Origin: Hippopus hippopus
Taxonomy: Eukaryota > Mollusca > Bivalvia > Cardiida > Cardiidae
Length of the DNA: 64,000 bases
Direction of reading: 5' to 3'
Assembly: GCA_946811185.2 (NCBI GenBank)
Contig: OX328099.1
Coordinates: forward strand, 67,956,714 to 68,020,713
The position numbers were made by a program, and so were the translations under genes. Below are positions 31,467-41,784 of the stretch, piece by piece. How positions within the stretch are numbered: the first letter of the stretch is position 1; every line of letters starts with the position of its first letter. The notes under the pieces were generated by a model. That model saw only the letters and a program-made list of their open reading frames with translations, made no database searches and was not told the origin of the DNA.

Positions 31467-31719
31467 CTCTTTACCAAAAGACAAAACTTTGGATTTTTCC
31501 GAATTGCAAGCATATGCTGAAGACAAATTTGATGTAGCTAAAAAAAAAAAGAAAAGAAAAGGATCTGTGTCTTTGAAATAGTAGGAAACATTGTGGGAAA
31601 GGGAGAAAATGCTGATTACCAGCTTTTTTTTTATATTTTTTCCACAATGTTTTCAAAAGTCATTTTCCTTAGGGTCGTTAAAAATGAGCATCAAGTTTAT
31701 TCGGTGCTCTGCTAAGAGT
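31467..31719. repeat. TTAA-hairpin MITE (family A), reverse orientation
   Basis: TTAA 31463-31466 and 31720-31723. A-run expansion at about 31540-31560 lengthens it; right core arm interrupted by T runs. Confidence 0.8.
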
Positions 31720-31740
31720 TAATAAAGAGCGATGGTTTGA

Positions 31741-31860
31741 TCCCTTTGGCTGCTAAGCGCGAACTCAACTGACTTTTGCAGACTGTGCAGATCAAGATCA
31801 TACTGCACTTGGATCTACACTTTCCGGTACAGAGATAGTTTTTTTTCTGACGAAAAACCA
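31741..31860. repeat. Family B element, partial
   Basis: GGCTGCTAAGCGCGAACTC, then GCAGATCAAGATCATACTGC and a shortened right arm TTGGATCTACAC. Confidence 0.65.
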
Positions 31861-32160
31861 TTGATACTGTAAAATTTTCTATACAAGTGTTACCTAAGAA
31901 TTTTTATATGCTAGTAATTTATTGAGCAGGTTAAGACTCAATCTTGAATAAAAATATGGTTTTCAGGAAAACTTAACATAATATAATGTACTTCCTCAGC
32001 TCTAGAAAGAATTCAAAGGGGTCCTTTTTGACTTTGTTGCTTTGGTGCTGGTCACCGGATGTGCTCTTTGGCAAGACATTTCAGATATCCAGTTTAGTAG
32101 TGTTTTAGCAACAGTAAAGTCTGAAAAAGGGAGCTATTGTCACAATATGGCTGAAAAACT

Positions 32161-32175
32161 TCTGGAGGTCATATT

Positions 32176-32218
<43 letters not shown>

Positions 32219-32236
32219 AAAACTTCTGGAGGTCAT

Positions 32237-32276
<40 letters not shown>

Positions 32277-32315
32277 GGCGAGCAGTGAGAGAGAGATAGA
32301 TGGTGCAGTAGAGAA

Positions 32316-32382
<67 letters not shown>
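32161..32382. repeat. GA microsatellite with embedded duplicated unit
   Basis: Long (GA)n runs. The 33-bp TGAAAAACTTCTGGAGGTCA segment occurs twice (about 32150 and 32216). GATGGTGCAGTAGAGAAATG at about 32298 also occurs at 29226. Confidence 0.85.
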
Positions 32383-32385
<3 letters not shown>

Positions 32386-32579
32386 AAGCACTGATGGTAC
32401 AGATAATTTGGGATGCGTATCCACCGACCATTATAAATTCAATTCTAACTCTGGTCATCGAATGGGCTACGACAGTTCTTCGTCAATTTCGTCAATTAAA
32501 TGTCTTGTTATATATTTGGTTGGTCGCTATAAATTAGTATAGGCATTTTTCTATAATTATACTGTGGGAAAAAAAAACA

Positions 32580-32690
32580 AAAAAAAACAAAAAAAAAAAA
32601 AAACGTGAGCCATGCTCTGTGAAAAGGTGGTTCTTTGCAATCTGATCTTAATCTACACTGTCCCCCCCCCCCCCCCCCCAGGTCGAGCTT
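32580..32690. repeat. Chimera of family C end, family B arm, and A/C runs
   Basis: A run, then GAGCCATGCTCTGTGAAAAG (family C end), then CAATCTGATCTTAATCTACA (family B right arm), then a run of about 19 C. Confidence 0.7.
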
Positions 32691-32863
32691 TGCTGCCTAC
32701 GGGTTTTAGCCAGAGGATAGGCTGGTAAAAACGACAGTTTTTTTCAAATCTGACTGCAGTGTAAATCACCCATAGAAAGGGGTAACTACATACAAGTTAA
32801 CTTATATGATTATACAAAGCCGTTCCACCACAAATCTAATGAATACAGACGTCGATCAGTTAA

Positions 32864-33089
32864 AGCCCCAAACAATCATGCGTCTTAACGATCATAAATA
32901 CTAGTATTAAGGGTTTTGAAAAAGTTGTGTGAAAAGGAGGAAATGCTGGTAACCAGCATTTCCTCCTTTTCACACAACGTTTTCTACCCTTCCAAAAAAT
33001 AAATTCTATCAACAAAGCCACATTTGATTTGTTGTCTGCAAATATTAAAAAAAAAAGACAAGTTTTAAATGTTATTTCCTGGTAAAGAG
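32864..33089. repeat. TTAA-hairpin MITE (family A), perfect compensated hairpin
   Basis: Follows TTAA 32860-32863. The core 32924-32978 is a perfect 27-bp stem on a 1-base loop, GTTGTGTGAAAAGGAGGAAA with its exact complement. It differs from the consensus at several paired positions (GTGTGA/TCACAC, GGAAATG/CATTTCC). Confidence 0.9.
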
Positions 33090-33191
33090 TTTATATCTAT
33101 GGTAATTTATTCAAGCAGAAGTCAGTGACACAACCGTGAATAGGTTAAAAGTTCTCCGTCAGTCTATGACTTTTCGACATTTTTTTTTTCC

Positions 33192-33405
33192 TGGCAGACG
33201 ACCGCCTAAGCATGATCTTTCACAAATTGCCTGCTGCAGACGACTTTTTATCCCTCCTTGTATTGAAAAAAACATGGCAAAAGGATGCAAATGCTCGTAA
33301 AGGACAATTTCCTTTTGTCACAACATTTCCACAGGCGTTCATGTATCAGAACCTTAATGTTGATTTTTTTCCTTTAGATCTTTCAAAACCGTTTGCTATA
33401 AATTG
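33192..33405. repeat. TTAA-hairpin MITE (family A), strongly decayed
   Basis: ATGCTCGTAAAGGACAATTT core remnant; ends unclear. Confidence 0.35.
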
Positions 33406-33444
33406 TTTGTGTTAGGAGGTTGGCATAGCTCCTTTCCCGTTATA

Positions 33445-33710
33445 AAAGAGCCATACTCTGGCAAAAGGGGGCTTAATGCATCTGTGTAATCCATTATACC
33501 AGGCAAGTTATCATAATTATAATCATGGATCCTTAAAAATTCCAGTTTTGTCAAACAACCGGCTGAATTTTGAGGTAGAATAGTCCCTGGGCATGGAAAA
33601 AAAATGGCCAAAAGCACAATTTCAATACATGTCAACCTGCGCGAACTGTATATGGTGACCTGCGTCGATATTGTTTGCAGATGCATTAATCTCTCTTTTC
33701 ACATATATAT
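33445..33710. repeat. Family C MITE, reverse orientation
   Basis: Left GAGCCATACTCTGGCAAAAG; ACCAGGCAAGTTATCATAAT; hairpin GTCAACCTGCGCGAAC with decayed partner; right GATGCATTAATCTCTCTTTT. Confidence 0.7.
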
Positions 33711-33799
33711 CACATGTGCCGAACCTTCTTTAACTTAAAAAAAAAAAAGTTGTACTGAAGATATATATATTTTTTTCATAACATGAAACATGAAAAAAA

Positions 33800-34345
33800 A
33801 ACCAGTTACATGTACTTTGATCGCCAATGGCAGCGAAAGAGCTAAAGGGAGATAATTTATATGTTTCGATTTGAACTGGTATATTCCAATGTACTTCTAT
33901 TCTTTTTCAGTATGGCTGGAAAGACTAACGGGTCCAGATCAAGTGTAAATTGGCTAGTCACAGTTTGAATCATCAAGCTTCGGAACCCAATAGTCAATAA
34001 TTGTCCTTTACCTTTTTGCACAGTATCAACAACAACGTCCAGAAAAACAGCAATGTAATGCACGGACTTGCGATCTTAGTTCACTTTCTTTGCGAAGGAT
34101 ACTAGGAGTTGCGGAACCCAGTGAGTTTATGTACAATACATCAAACAGGAAGAGGGTCTAAAGCTAGACCGAATTATTCCGTTTATTGTTATCATCGAAA
34201 ATCAGCTTTTAACAACTGGCTTTTCTGCACCTCATTGCTTTGATATAGTCAAGCTCTAGTCTGCTGCGTAATGTACCGGAAGTCCAGGGCTTATTACCGC
34301 CAAAAATGTGGTTCCGCCATGAAAAGTAAACCTTTTATTGCCATT
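33800..34345. other. No recognised feature
   Basis: Includes a 68-residue minus-strand frame at 33857-34063 that continues across a possible donor (AAAAGGTAAAGG on the minus strand). I do not recognise it and would not call it a gene. Confidence 0.35.
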
Positions 34346-34349
34346 TATG

Positions 34350-34596
34350 GTTTTTGGTTTGTGTTGGAGTTTAACGCCATTTTAACAACTTAGGTCATAT
34401 CATGGCGGTCAGTGACGCACCCATGAGTTTTCTGGTTTTCTCACACCAGTACTGACACAATTTTCTTTCCAAAGCCACTGACTACTTTTCTCACATGCAT
34501 CAGAGGTGAGAGGCGAAAAATCGCCGGAAACCGGGTATCGAAATCACATTCTCAAGGTCACGAGTCAGATTAACCACTGAGCTACCCGACCGGGGA
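34350..34596 (-). repeat. tRNA-derived SINE, second subfamily, minus strand
   Basis: Tail complement GTTGGAGTTTAACGCCATTT, body CACACCAGTACTGACAC, and head complement at about 34535-34596 ending in GAGCTACCCGACCGGGG. Box B-like GGTATCGAAATC complement present. Confidence 0.75.
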
Positions 34597-34623
34597 CCAT
34601 TTCTGGAATACAACTTTTCTTAA

Positions 34624-34812
34624 GATTTTACCAGATGACAAATTTTCAGTCTTTGTTCAAATTTAAAGCATATGCAGATGATAAATTTAACGTCACTCAA
34701 ATGTTAGGATATTTCGTTGAAACATTAGAAAGCATTGTGAGCAAAGGAGAATTTCTGTTTTTTACATAATGTTCTAAAACTGTTCTTCAAGTCGGGACTG
34801 TGCAGTAACAGA
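34624..34812. repeat. TTAA-hairpin MITE (family A), core tip deleted
   Basis: Ends recognisable (CAGATGACAAATTTTCAG, GGGACTGTGCAGTAACAG); GAGCAAAGGAGAATTTCTG is followed directly by the outer right arm. Confidence 0.65.
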
Positions 34813-34913
34813 TAAACTCTTGTTAGACATTTACACACAGTTTAACTCCCCAAAAAAATCAAACAAAAAGAAATCCTAACCGTCAATTATTGTGATAAAA
34901 GTAGACATATTTG

Positions 34914-35336
34914 GGGTCCGTATTAACCAACCATTCTCAAGCATATTTTTTGTTTTATTCTCCAAGATTTTCTAAATGTGAAAGTAACATAACTTCTGAT
35001 TGGCTAAAACAAATGGTTTAGCCAATCAGAAGTTATGTTACTGTCACATTTCAAAATATCTTGAGAATAAGTCTAAGAAGGATCTTAACCCTTTCCCAGA
35101 TAAGCCCTAGTTTTTACGGATCTGATGGTGAAGTCGTTTGAAAACACTGTGGAAAAAGAAGAAAATGCTCATAACGAGCATTTTCTCCATTTTCCACAGT
35201 GTTTTCTCTCCTTACAGATAAAAATACCACCTTTTTTGGCCACTCTAAATTTGTCGTCTGCTGATTCTTTCAATTTCAGAAGATCAAAATTACCTCATCT
35301 GGTAAAGAGTTAAGAATGGTTGGAGAATACGGATCT
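34914..35336. repeat. Palindromic MITE family D, split by a family A insertion
   Basis: Arms AACCAACCATTCTCAAGC and GAATGGTTGGAGAATACGG. The centre ACTTCTGATTGGCTAAAACA faces GGTTTAGCCAATCAGAAGT. The family A copy at 35089-35309 sits at a TTAA in the right arm; removing it and one TTAA restores alignment to the 4495-4682 copy. Confidence 0.85.
35089..35309. repeat. TTAA-hairpin MITE (family A) with verified empty site
   Basis: 221 bp between TTAA 35085-35088 and TTAA 35310-35313. The host sequence is family D, whose uninterrupted copy at about 4650-4675 shows the target without the insertion. The core is a variant, GCTCATAACGAGC, with CACTGTGG/CCACAGTG outer stem changed on both arms. Confidence 0.95.
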
Positions 35337-35602
35337 GGATTATTAAAGTCCAACATGAAAATTCAGCGTAGTTTTTACGGGTAATCGCGAAAACTTTCAT
35401 GCCACTGGTCATATTTGCATTATCAATATGAACTTTTTTTTTTCATCGAAATTAGTGCGATGGCAGTTGTATTTGCTTTTACGAGCAATCAGAACTGCTG
35501 CTACACTATACAATTTCAAGTTCATATTTAAATTACATCGAATCATTTAATTTTTGAAGAATTGAGATAAACCGCAACCAGTATCATTTAAAGTAAGAAT
35601 AA

Positions 35603-35962
35603 AGGCCAAATGTAAACAAAGCGGGTGTTTTTTAAAAATGCATTTGAATTTATATCATACCATTTAAAAGTATGGACATTATTGTGAAGATGACAATCTG
35701 TCATGGTACGGTCGGTCCAAGTGTTAGTCGCTGACAGAGAAATTTAATTCAAAACTAGGTGAAAACCTGCCAGGTAGCTGTGTCTTTTGTTTACTCTTTG
35801 CCCTATTTTAAAATTCTTTTTTTCTGCCAGCGACTAACATATGGCCCGACCACACGATGACAGACTGTCATCTCCACAATATTTTCCATACTTTTAAATG
35901 GTATGATCTAAATCTAAATGTATTATGACACCTGCTTTGATATTTTGGCTTTTACTGGTCCT
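35603..35962. repeat. TTAA MITE family E, uninterrupted
   Basis: About 360 bp, AGGCCAAATGTAAACAAAGC to the inverted GGCTTTTACTGGTCCT, right TTAA 35963-35966 (left mutated to ATAA). Contains facing GACAATCTGTCATGGTACGG and its partner. Confidence 0.75.
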
Positions 35963-36142
35963 TTAATGAAAGAAAAGAACGGGCAAACGCGCCTGCTCTT
36001 GTTCTGTGCTGTTTTGAATATTAATGAACTGATGATTCATAAGCACTCTCAGCGCCAAACAATATACCCGGCCTTATTCGACGACTTAAGATACAATCGA
36101 CTGAAACCAAGAAAGAGTTTATTATTATGGGGTTGACTAAAG

Positions 36143-36222
36143 AAGCGGACGGTACAGATCCAAGATCAGACTGCACTTTCTTTGCAGTCTTATATTAATC
36201 TATGGCGTCCGCAGAAGCCCAT
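36143..36222. repeat. Family B hairpin
   Basis: GCGGACGGTACAGATCCAAG with partner at about 36185-36215 (ATCTATGGCGTCCGC). Confidence 0.7.
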
Positions 36223-36224
36223 GT

Positions 36225-36735
36225 TTTCGCCTACGGCGCTGCAAGGGATATGACACTCATTACGTTATCCATTGCTGATTTTCATTATTCTTTTCAATCG
36301 ATTATGATGAGTTGCTCAAAACTGATCTATTTCATTTTAAAAAGGTAACCAGGGGACAAGTCTATAACTGTTTCCCTAAAAATTCCGAAATCTGTTCAAA
36401 ATGAATAAAGTTCAATTTGCCTGTACCCGTTTTCTCCTTTTATCCATTGTACATATAATTGAATATTACTTTATATAGCCAAAACTAAGGAAATGGTTAT
36501 TCAACCGTTTATTATTAAAAGAGACTGAACATAAAGATTATACCTCATCGGTTTGAAATATGATCTGAACATGTTTCGCGAATTTCTATCGCATTTTTAA
36601 GCGCAGACGGTGAAGAACAAGATCAGAGGGAAGAACCAGTGCAGTTTGATCTTGAACTGCTTTTTTTGATTTTAAAGATAATTTTACTTAATTTTTTCAT
36701 GCACATGACTTTTTGTGCGGGCATCGAATCGCCTT
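36225..36735. other. Gap with a family B remnant
   Basis: Only a decayed family B stem at about 36606-36660 (GAACAAGATCAGAGGG / GCAGTTTGATCTTGAAC) is recognised. Confidence 0.4.
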
Positions 36736-36739
36736 TGAA

Positions 36740-36885
36740 AAAAAAAAATGTGACTGAAGTAGAAAATGCTCGTAACGAGCATTTTCTCCTTCTGTCACAT
36801 TTTTTTCTATGTGTATTCGAGCCCGATTTTGTATACTATTATTCTCCATATTTTACAGGTTTATCTTCAAAATCGTCTGCTTAAA
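36740..36885. repeat. TTAA-hairpin MITE (family A), compensated variant hairpin
   Basis: Stem ATGTGACTGAAGTAGAAAAT faces ATTTTCTCCTTCTGTCACAT around GCTCGTAACGAGC. GTGAC/GTCAC and CTCG/CGAG replace the usual GTGGG/CCCAC and CTGG/CCAG. Ends are decayed. Confidence 0.75.
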
Positions 36886-37133
36886 ACTTGATTTAGTAGG
36901 TAAACAACACAGTCTACAGCAGGACAAAGGATGAAAACTGACCCGGTAAAATAAAGGGTATATTGCATTACTTAACGCACCTGAACACGTTTTATAGGAT
37001 GCCTCAGTTTTTCTTTGTTTATTATTTCTTTGTTCGAAAATTTTATATTTACAGCTGATTCCTTCTTTACTTTGTTTTTCCCCGCAAAGACTATACATAG
37101 CTATTCTTAAACTTTTTTTCTATTTTTTTCCCT

Positions 37134-37233
37134 ATTTTCCTCTCTTTCTTTCTTTCCTTTTCTTTCCCTTTCCTTTCTGTTTCTTTTCCTTTCTTTCTTT
37201 GTTTTGTTTTCTTTTTTTTTTTCTTTCTTTCAT
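37134..37233. repeat. CT-rich microsatellite (CTTT/CCTT)
   Basis: Runs of TTTC, CTTT and CCTTT abut the left end of the next element; a matching CTTT array follows its right end. Confidence 0.85.
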
Positions 37234-37909
37234 GATGTCTCCCCCCGTCAGGGTCGGAAGACATATTGTTTTTCCCCGTGCGTCCGTCTGTCCGTCTGTC
37301 TGTCTGTCCGTCACAAATCGTGTCCGCTGTATAACTCGAAAACCTTTTAAGATATTTTGATAAAACTTCACACATTTGTAAAGCATTATGAGACGAAGTG
37401 TCATGCACAAGAATCATAACTCTGGCTTGTATATTTTTCAAGTTATTTCCCTTTGATTATTTTCCTTCACAAATCGTGTCCGCTCTATAACTCGAAAACT
37501 TTTTAAGATATTTTGATAAAACTTCACACATTTATAAAACATCATGAGACGAAGTGTCATGCACAAGAACCATAACTCTGGCTTGTATATTTTCGAGTTA
37601 TTACCCTTTGATTATTTTCCTTCACAAATCGTGTCCGCTCCATAACTCGAAAACCCTTTAAGATATTTTGATAAAACCTCACACATTTGTAAAGCACCAT
37701 GAGATGAAGTGTCATGCACAAGAACCATAACTCTAGCTTGTATATTTTTCGAGTTATTTTCCTTTGATTATTTTCCTTACTCATTTTACGTACAATTTCG
37801 TGTCCGCTCTATAACTCGAAAACCGTTAGAGAAAAATGACCATTATTTCAGTTAGAAATTGCCTTGGTGACATATCAATCCTTCTGACACCAAAAAGGGG
37901 GGAGACATC
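37234..37909. mobile_element. TIR element carrying 156-bp tandem units (candidate)
   Basis: 676 bp bounded by GATGTCTCCCCCC and its exact inverse GGGGGGAGACATC. Inside, after a TCTGTCCGTCTG run, are about 3.3 direct repeats of 154-167 bp starting near 37312, 37469, 37623 and 37790. Each contains AATCGTGTCCGCTCTATAAC, TAAAACTTCACACATTT and GAAGTGTCATGCACAAGAAC. No coding capacity. Transposon class not recognised. Confidence 0.6.
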
Positions 37910-37934
37910 TGTTTTTTTTTGTATAAACAAGTTC

Positions 37935-37979
37935 TAGTTTTTTCTTGCTTTCGTTTCTTTTTTTTTTCTTTCTTTCTTT

Positions 37980-38012
<33 letters not shown>

Positions 38013-38025
38013 TCGCATGACGTTT
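37935..38025. repeat. CTTT microsatellite
   Basis: (CTTT)n with T runs, mirror to the array at 37134-37233. Confidence 0.85.
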
Positions 38026-38299
38026 TTTTTTTTAGCCCGGCCCGGGTATATCATTGGTAAACAGCAGGGCTAGTGGGTGTGATTTCGAATCCCATATCAG
38101 CCACATATTTTTTCGAGACATTGTTTTAGACTTTTGTTTTTGTGGCATCCAATGGATTGCTAAGAATTTAATGCGTAGTGGTCATTGGACATGTGAAAAG
38201 CTTTCTTTGCCGCTGTCACCTAATCAAAATATTTTTGAAACCGGCTTTAAACACCTGACAAACATACACAATGTTTCCTTTCATAAAAATGGAAGTTTA

Positions 38300-38455
38300 A
38301 CCTTTTCATCACCTAATCCCGATTTTAACGACCCCAAAAGAGAAGACTTTGAAAACATTCTTAGAAAAGGAGAAAGTGCTGATTACCAGAATTTTCTCCC
38401 CCTCCCACACGGATTTCTATCCTTAAAAAAAATTTCAATTTTTAAGTAACATTTA
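38300..38455. repeat. TTAA-hairpin MITE (family A), partial
   Basis: CATCACCTAATCCCGATTTT at the left; core GGAGAAAGTGCTGATTACC; right half truncated. Confidence 0.65.
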
Positions 38456-38469
38456 TTGCGTCATCTGGA

Positions 38470-38735
38470 AATGAGTCATGCTCTGGAAAAAGGAGGCTTA
38501 ATGCACCTCTATGATGCATTATACAAAGCAAGTCATTATCTAACTACGAATCCATAAAATCCATTTTGTCAAACAACCGACTAAATGATGAGGTAGAATG
38601 GTCCTTGGACCTGCAGGAAATTGGTAGATTGCGAACAATTTCGGCCCATGTCAGCCTGTGCGGACTGCGCAAGCTGACCTGGGTCGATACTTTTCGCAAG
38701 TGCATTAAGCACCCCTTTTCATAGCGCATGGTTCA
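38470..38735. repeat. Family C MITE, reverse orientation
   Basis: Left GAGTCATGCTCTGGAAAAAG; hairpin GTCAGCCTGTGCGGACTGCG with partner at about 38650-38690; right GTGCATTAAGCACCCCTTTT. Confidence 0.8.
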
Positions 38736-38922
38736 AATGTTTTAAATTTGGACAAGTTTGTAAAAAATGTTGTCTTATGTTAAAGAGCTACAATAAGAAA
38801 ATACTTGCGAAACAACTGAAGAGAAAATTTCTCTTTAGCTGTAATTTTTCTTTTTGCAACAGTGATTCCAAAATTTATCCGCCTTATACGAGAAAAGTCT
38901 TCTGCAGGAGAAACTGGTTTAA

Positions 38923-39142
38923 CCCTTTACCGCACAAACCCGAGTTTGAACGACCACAACGAAAAGTAATTCTGAAAACATTGTGGGAAAAGGAGAAAAT
39001 CCTAGTAACCAGCATTTTCTCCTTTTCCCTCTATGTTTTCTACCCTCTGAAAGACAAATTTCATCGTTTGACTCACATTGGACTTGTCGTCTGCAAATGC
39101 TTGCAATTTGGACATGGTTTAAAATCTGTCGTCTGGTAAAGA
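38923..39142. repeat. TTAA-hairpin MITE (family A), complete
   Basis: TTAA 38919-38922 and 39143-39146; 220 bp. Core ATCCTAGTAACCAGCAT has a mismatched tip. Confidence 0.9.
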
Positions 39143-39146
39143 GTTA

Positions 39147-39300
39147 ACGACAAATATGTAGACTTTTCCAAATTGAAAGCATCTGCAGATGACAAAATAA
39201 ATGAGACTCAAATGATAAATCCAAATGTATGCATTTTAGGGAAAAAAAATAAATAAATAATAAATAAATAGATAAAATAATAAAAAAAAAGAGGAAAATT
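39147..39300. repeat. TTAA-hairpin MITE (family A) remnant and AT-rich repeats
   Basis: GACTTTTCCAAATTGAAAGC half-copy beginning at the shared TTAA, then AAATAAATAA-type low complexity. Confidence 0.55.
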
Positions 39301-39530
39301 TGGGTTTTTGTCATCGGCTTGAAACCTTCTATTCACCTATAAGCAGGACAAGGGTTAATGCTTGGAACAGATATTTCATTATACTGGCTGCATAAAAAAT
39401 TATTTCTGAAAGGCATACTAATCAAAACTGCAACTAGATTCTTCCCTTAGAATAACGTGAAGAAGGAACCCATGGCACGCTAGCATGCAGGCATGCACAC
39501 ACGCATGAACGAACGACCAGACGTACGGGT

Positions 39531-40054
39531 GAATTCTTTCTTTCTTTCTTTTCTCTCTCTATCTATCTATCTATCTATCTTTCTATCTATCTATCTATCA
39601 ATCTAACTCTCATCATTGTACATTTGGCTAAAAGGATGAAAGAATAAAACAGGTACATGATAATATATCCAGTTAAAACCTGTACATTAGTTAAAGGTTA
39701 CGGTAAACACAAACATTTCAAATTCACTCTTCTTCTATCCTCTCGCAATCTATATATCTCTTCATCACTAACATAACATTGTCTAATACATATTCTAGCT
39801 CATTTTCCCTCTGTCTCATCTCAATACAATTCTCTGTCTCTCGTTCTATTTCTCTCTCTCTCTCTCTCTCTCTCTCATTCTGTCTCTTTCTCTTTCTGTG
39901 TCTGTCTCTGTCTGTCTGTCTGTCTCCGTGTCTTTCTCTCTCTCTCTCTTTCTCTCTCAGTCTTTCCCTCTGTCTGTCTGTCTGTCTGTCACTCTCTCTT
40001 TCTCTCTGTTTATCTCTCCCTCTCTCTCTCTGTGTCTCTGTGCCTGTCTGTCTT

Positions 40055-40091
<37 letters not shown>

Positions 40092-40098
40092 GTGTAAT
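39531..40098. repeat. CT, TATC and CTGT microsatellites
   Basis: TTTC and (TATC)n at 39531-39600; long (CT)n mixed with CTGT at 39836-40098. Open frames here are repeat artefacts. Confidence 0.9.
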
Positions 40099-40235
40099 TA
40101 AGAAACAAAAGAAAAAGACTATGTGTGTTGAATATGTATCCTAGCACAGGAAATAACAAAAGATAACTAATATTTGAGCTAAAATCTTATTACAAATTAA
40201 ATTTCTAAGTTGAATAAATTCTACAAAAATAATTA

Positions 40236-40313
40236 CGAACGAATGAACGAACGAACAAGCGAACGAACGAAGGAAGGAAGGAAGGAACAAACGAATGAAT
40301 GAATGAATGAATC
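40236..40313. repeat. GAAC/GGAA/GAAT tetranucleotide repeat
   Basis: Successive blocks of (GAAC)n, (GGAA)n and (GAAT)n. Confidence 0.9.
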
Positions 40314-40599
40314 TCAAAAAAAGGAAGAAAAAACAATGATACCGTGGAGTTTCGACGCATTCTGTCCACATCGATTTGGTTGTTTGTCGTCCTCATATTC
40401 CTTTGTTATTTTTTTTTCTATTTTGTAAATGATTGAAAGTTCTCACAATATTTCCATTGCAAAGACCATTATATAAAATGAAAAATTCCCAAAAGAGTGA
40501 TTTATTTCATTTCATACTCAAACCTAGAGATGCATGTGACGGCATGTTTATTTCATCATTGAGTACAATGGACTGCAAAGGTTTTTGTTTCTTCCCCAA

Positions 40600-40819
40600 C
40601 CCTTTACGATACAATCCCTGTTTAACGACCCCGAGGGAGAGTGCTCTTGAAAACGTTTTGGGAAAAGGAGAAAATGCTGGTAACCAGCATTTTCTCCTTT
40701 TCCCAGAATGTTTTCTTCTCTGTCAAAGGCAAATTCAATTATTTGAGCAACATCCAATTTGTTATCTACAAAAGCTTTCAATTTGGGTATGTCTTAAACT
40801 TTGTTTTGTGGTAAAGGGT
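40600..40819. repeat. TTAA-hairpin MITE (family A)
   Basis: CCCTTTACGATACAATCCC to GTGGTAAAGGG; perfect core; outer stem GTTTTGGGAAAAGG / CCTTTTCCCAGAAT. Confidence 0.8.
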
Positions 40820-40837
40820 AAGCATGATAAATATGTA

Positions 40838-41025
40838 AAATGAAACCTTCAAGCCGATAGTAAAAATACAAATGATGCTATTTCAAAGTTATTTTTCGGA
40901 CAAAAATATCTCCTTATTGGACGGTGTAGCAGTAAGATCAGACTGCACGTTCTGTGCAGTCTGATCTTGATCTATGCAGTCTTCAAAAGGTTCTTGAGTC
41001 GCGTTTAGCAACCGAGGGGTTGAAA
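40838..41025. repeat. Family B element, near full length
   Basis: CCTTCAAGCCGATAGTAAAA, ATATCTCCTTATTGGACGG, hairpin 40925-40975, then GTTCTTGAGTCGCGTTTAGC. Confidence 0.75.
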
Positions 41026-41089
41026 AAGGATGCCGGAGTGAGGCCCGGAAAAGGGACATTAGTAATTCGTATTCTTTTTGATTGATTAA

Positions 41090-41292
41090 CTCTTCACCAA
41101 ACGACAAAATTTTAGATCTGTCACAATTGAAAGCAATAGCAGACGACAAGTTGAATGTGGGCTCAAATGATGGGATTTGTGCTTCAACGGGTAGAAAACA
41201 CTGTTGGAAAAGGAGAAAATGTTGTTTTCCCTCATTGTTTTCAAAAGCTGTGTTCTCCAGGGTTGTTAAATCTCTGGATTGTGTCGTAAAGG
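41090..41292. repeat. TTAA-hairpin MITE (family A), reverse; tip deleted
   Basis: TTAA 41086-41089 and 41293-41296. Core GGAGAAAATGTTG is followed directly by TTTTCCCTCATTG. A fragment of another copy continues to about 41400. Confidence 0.75.
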
Positions 41293-41402
41293 TTAAATTC
41301 TTAATCATACAATCCGGACTTCTAATGACGCTGAGAAAGGAGACCTTTGAAAACATTATTTTCTATCATTTGCTAAAGAAATTTCATGTTTTGAAGAAGT
41401 CT

Positions 41403-41595
41403 TAATCCTTAGGATGCTAAGCGCAACTCACTGACCTTTTGCGGACACTGTAGATCAAGATCAGACTGCACAGAACGTGCAGTCTGATCTTGGATCTACA
41501 GTGTCCGATTAGGAGATATTTTTCTCTAGATTATAAGATTGAAATATCATCAATCGGGTTTTTACTATCGGCTTGAAAGTTTTGTTTTATTTATT
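41403..41595. repeat. Family B element, near full length, reverse orientation
   Basis: TCCTTAGGATGCTAAGCGC, hairpin 41450-41501 (GTAGATCAAGATCAGACTGC and partner), GTCCGATTAGGAGATATTTT, ACTATCGGCTTGAAAGTTTT. Confidence 0.8.
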
Positions 41596-41784
41596 AATTT
41601 GTCGTCTGCAAAATGCTTTCAGTTTGGATAAGACTACAATTTTGTCGTCTGCGCAAGAACTGTTAGATACTGGTAACAAAACTGCTTCAAAGATGGTTTT
41701 TCATCTCATATTCATTGAATAGGAAGACGCCAAGAAATTAACGTCAGAAAATCAACCAACGCTGCTGTCCCATGAACAAAAACA

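Noticed and set aside
33857..34063. 68-residue minus-strand frame with a possible splice donor
   Set aside because: No recognisable family, no convincing acceptor.
39779..40144. Open frames of 121 and 67 residues rich in Ser, Leu and Cys
   Set aside because: They are translations of (CT)n/CTGT microsatellites.
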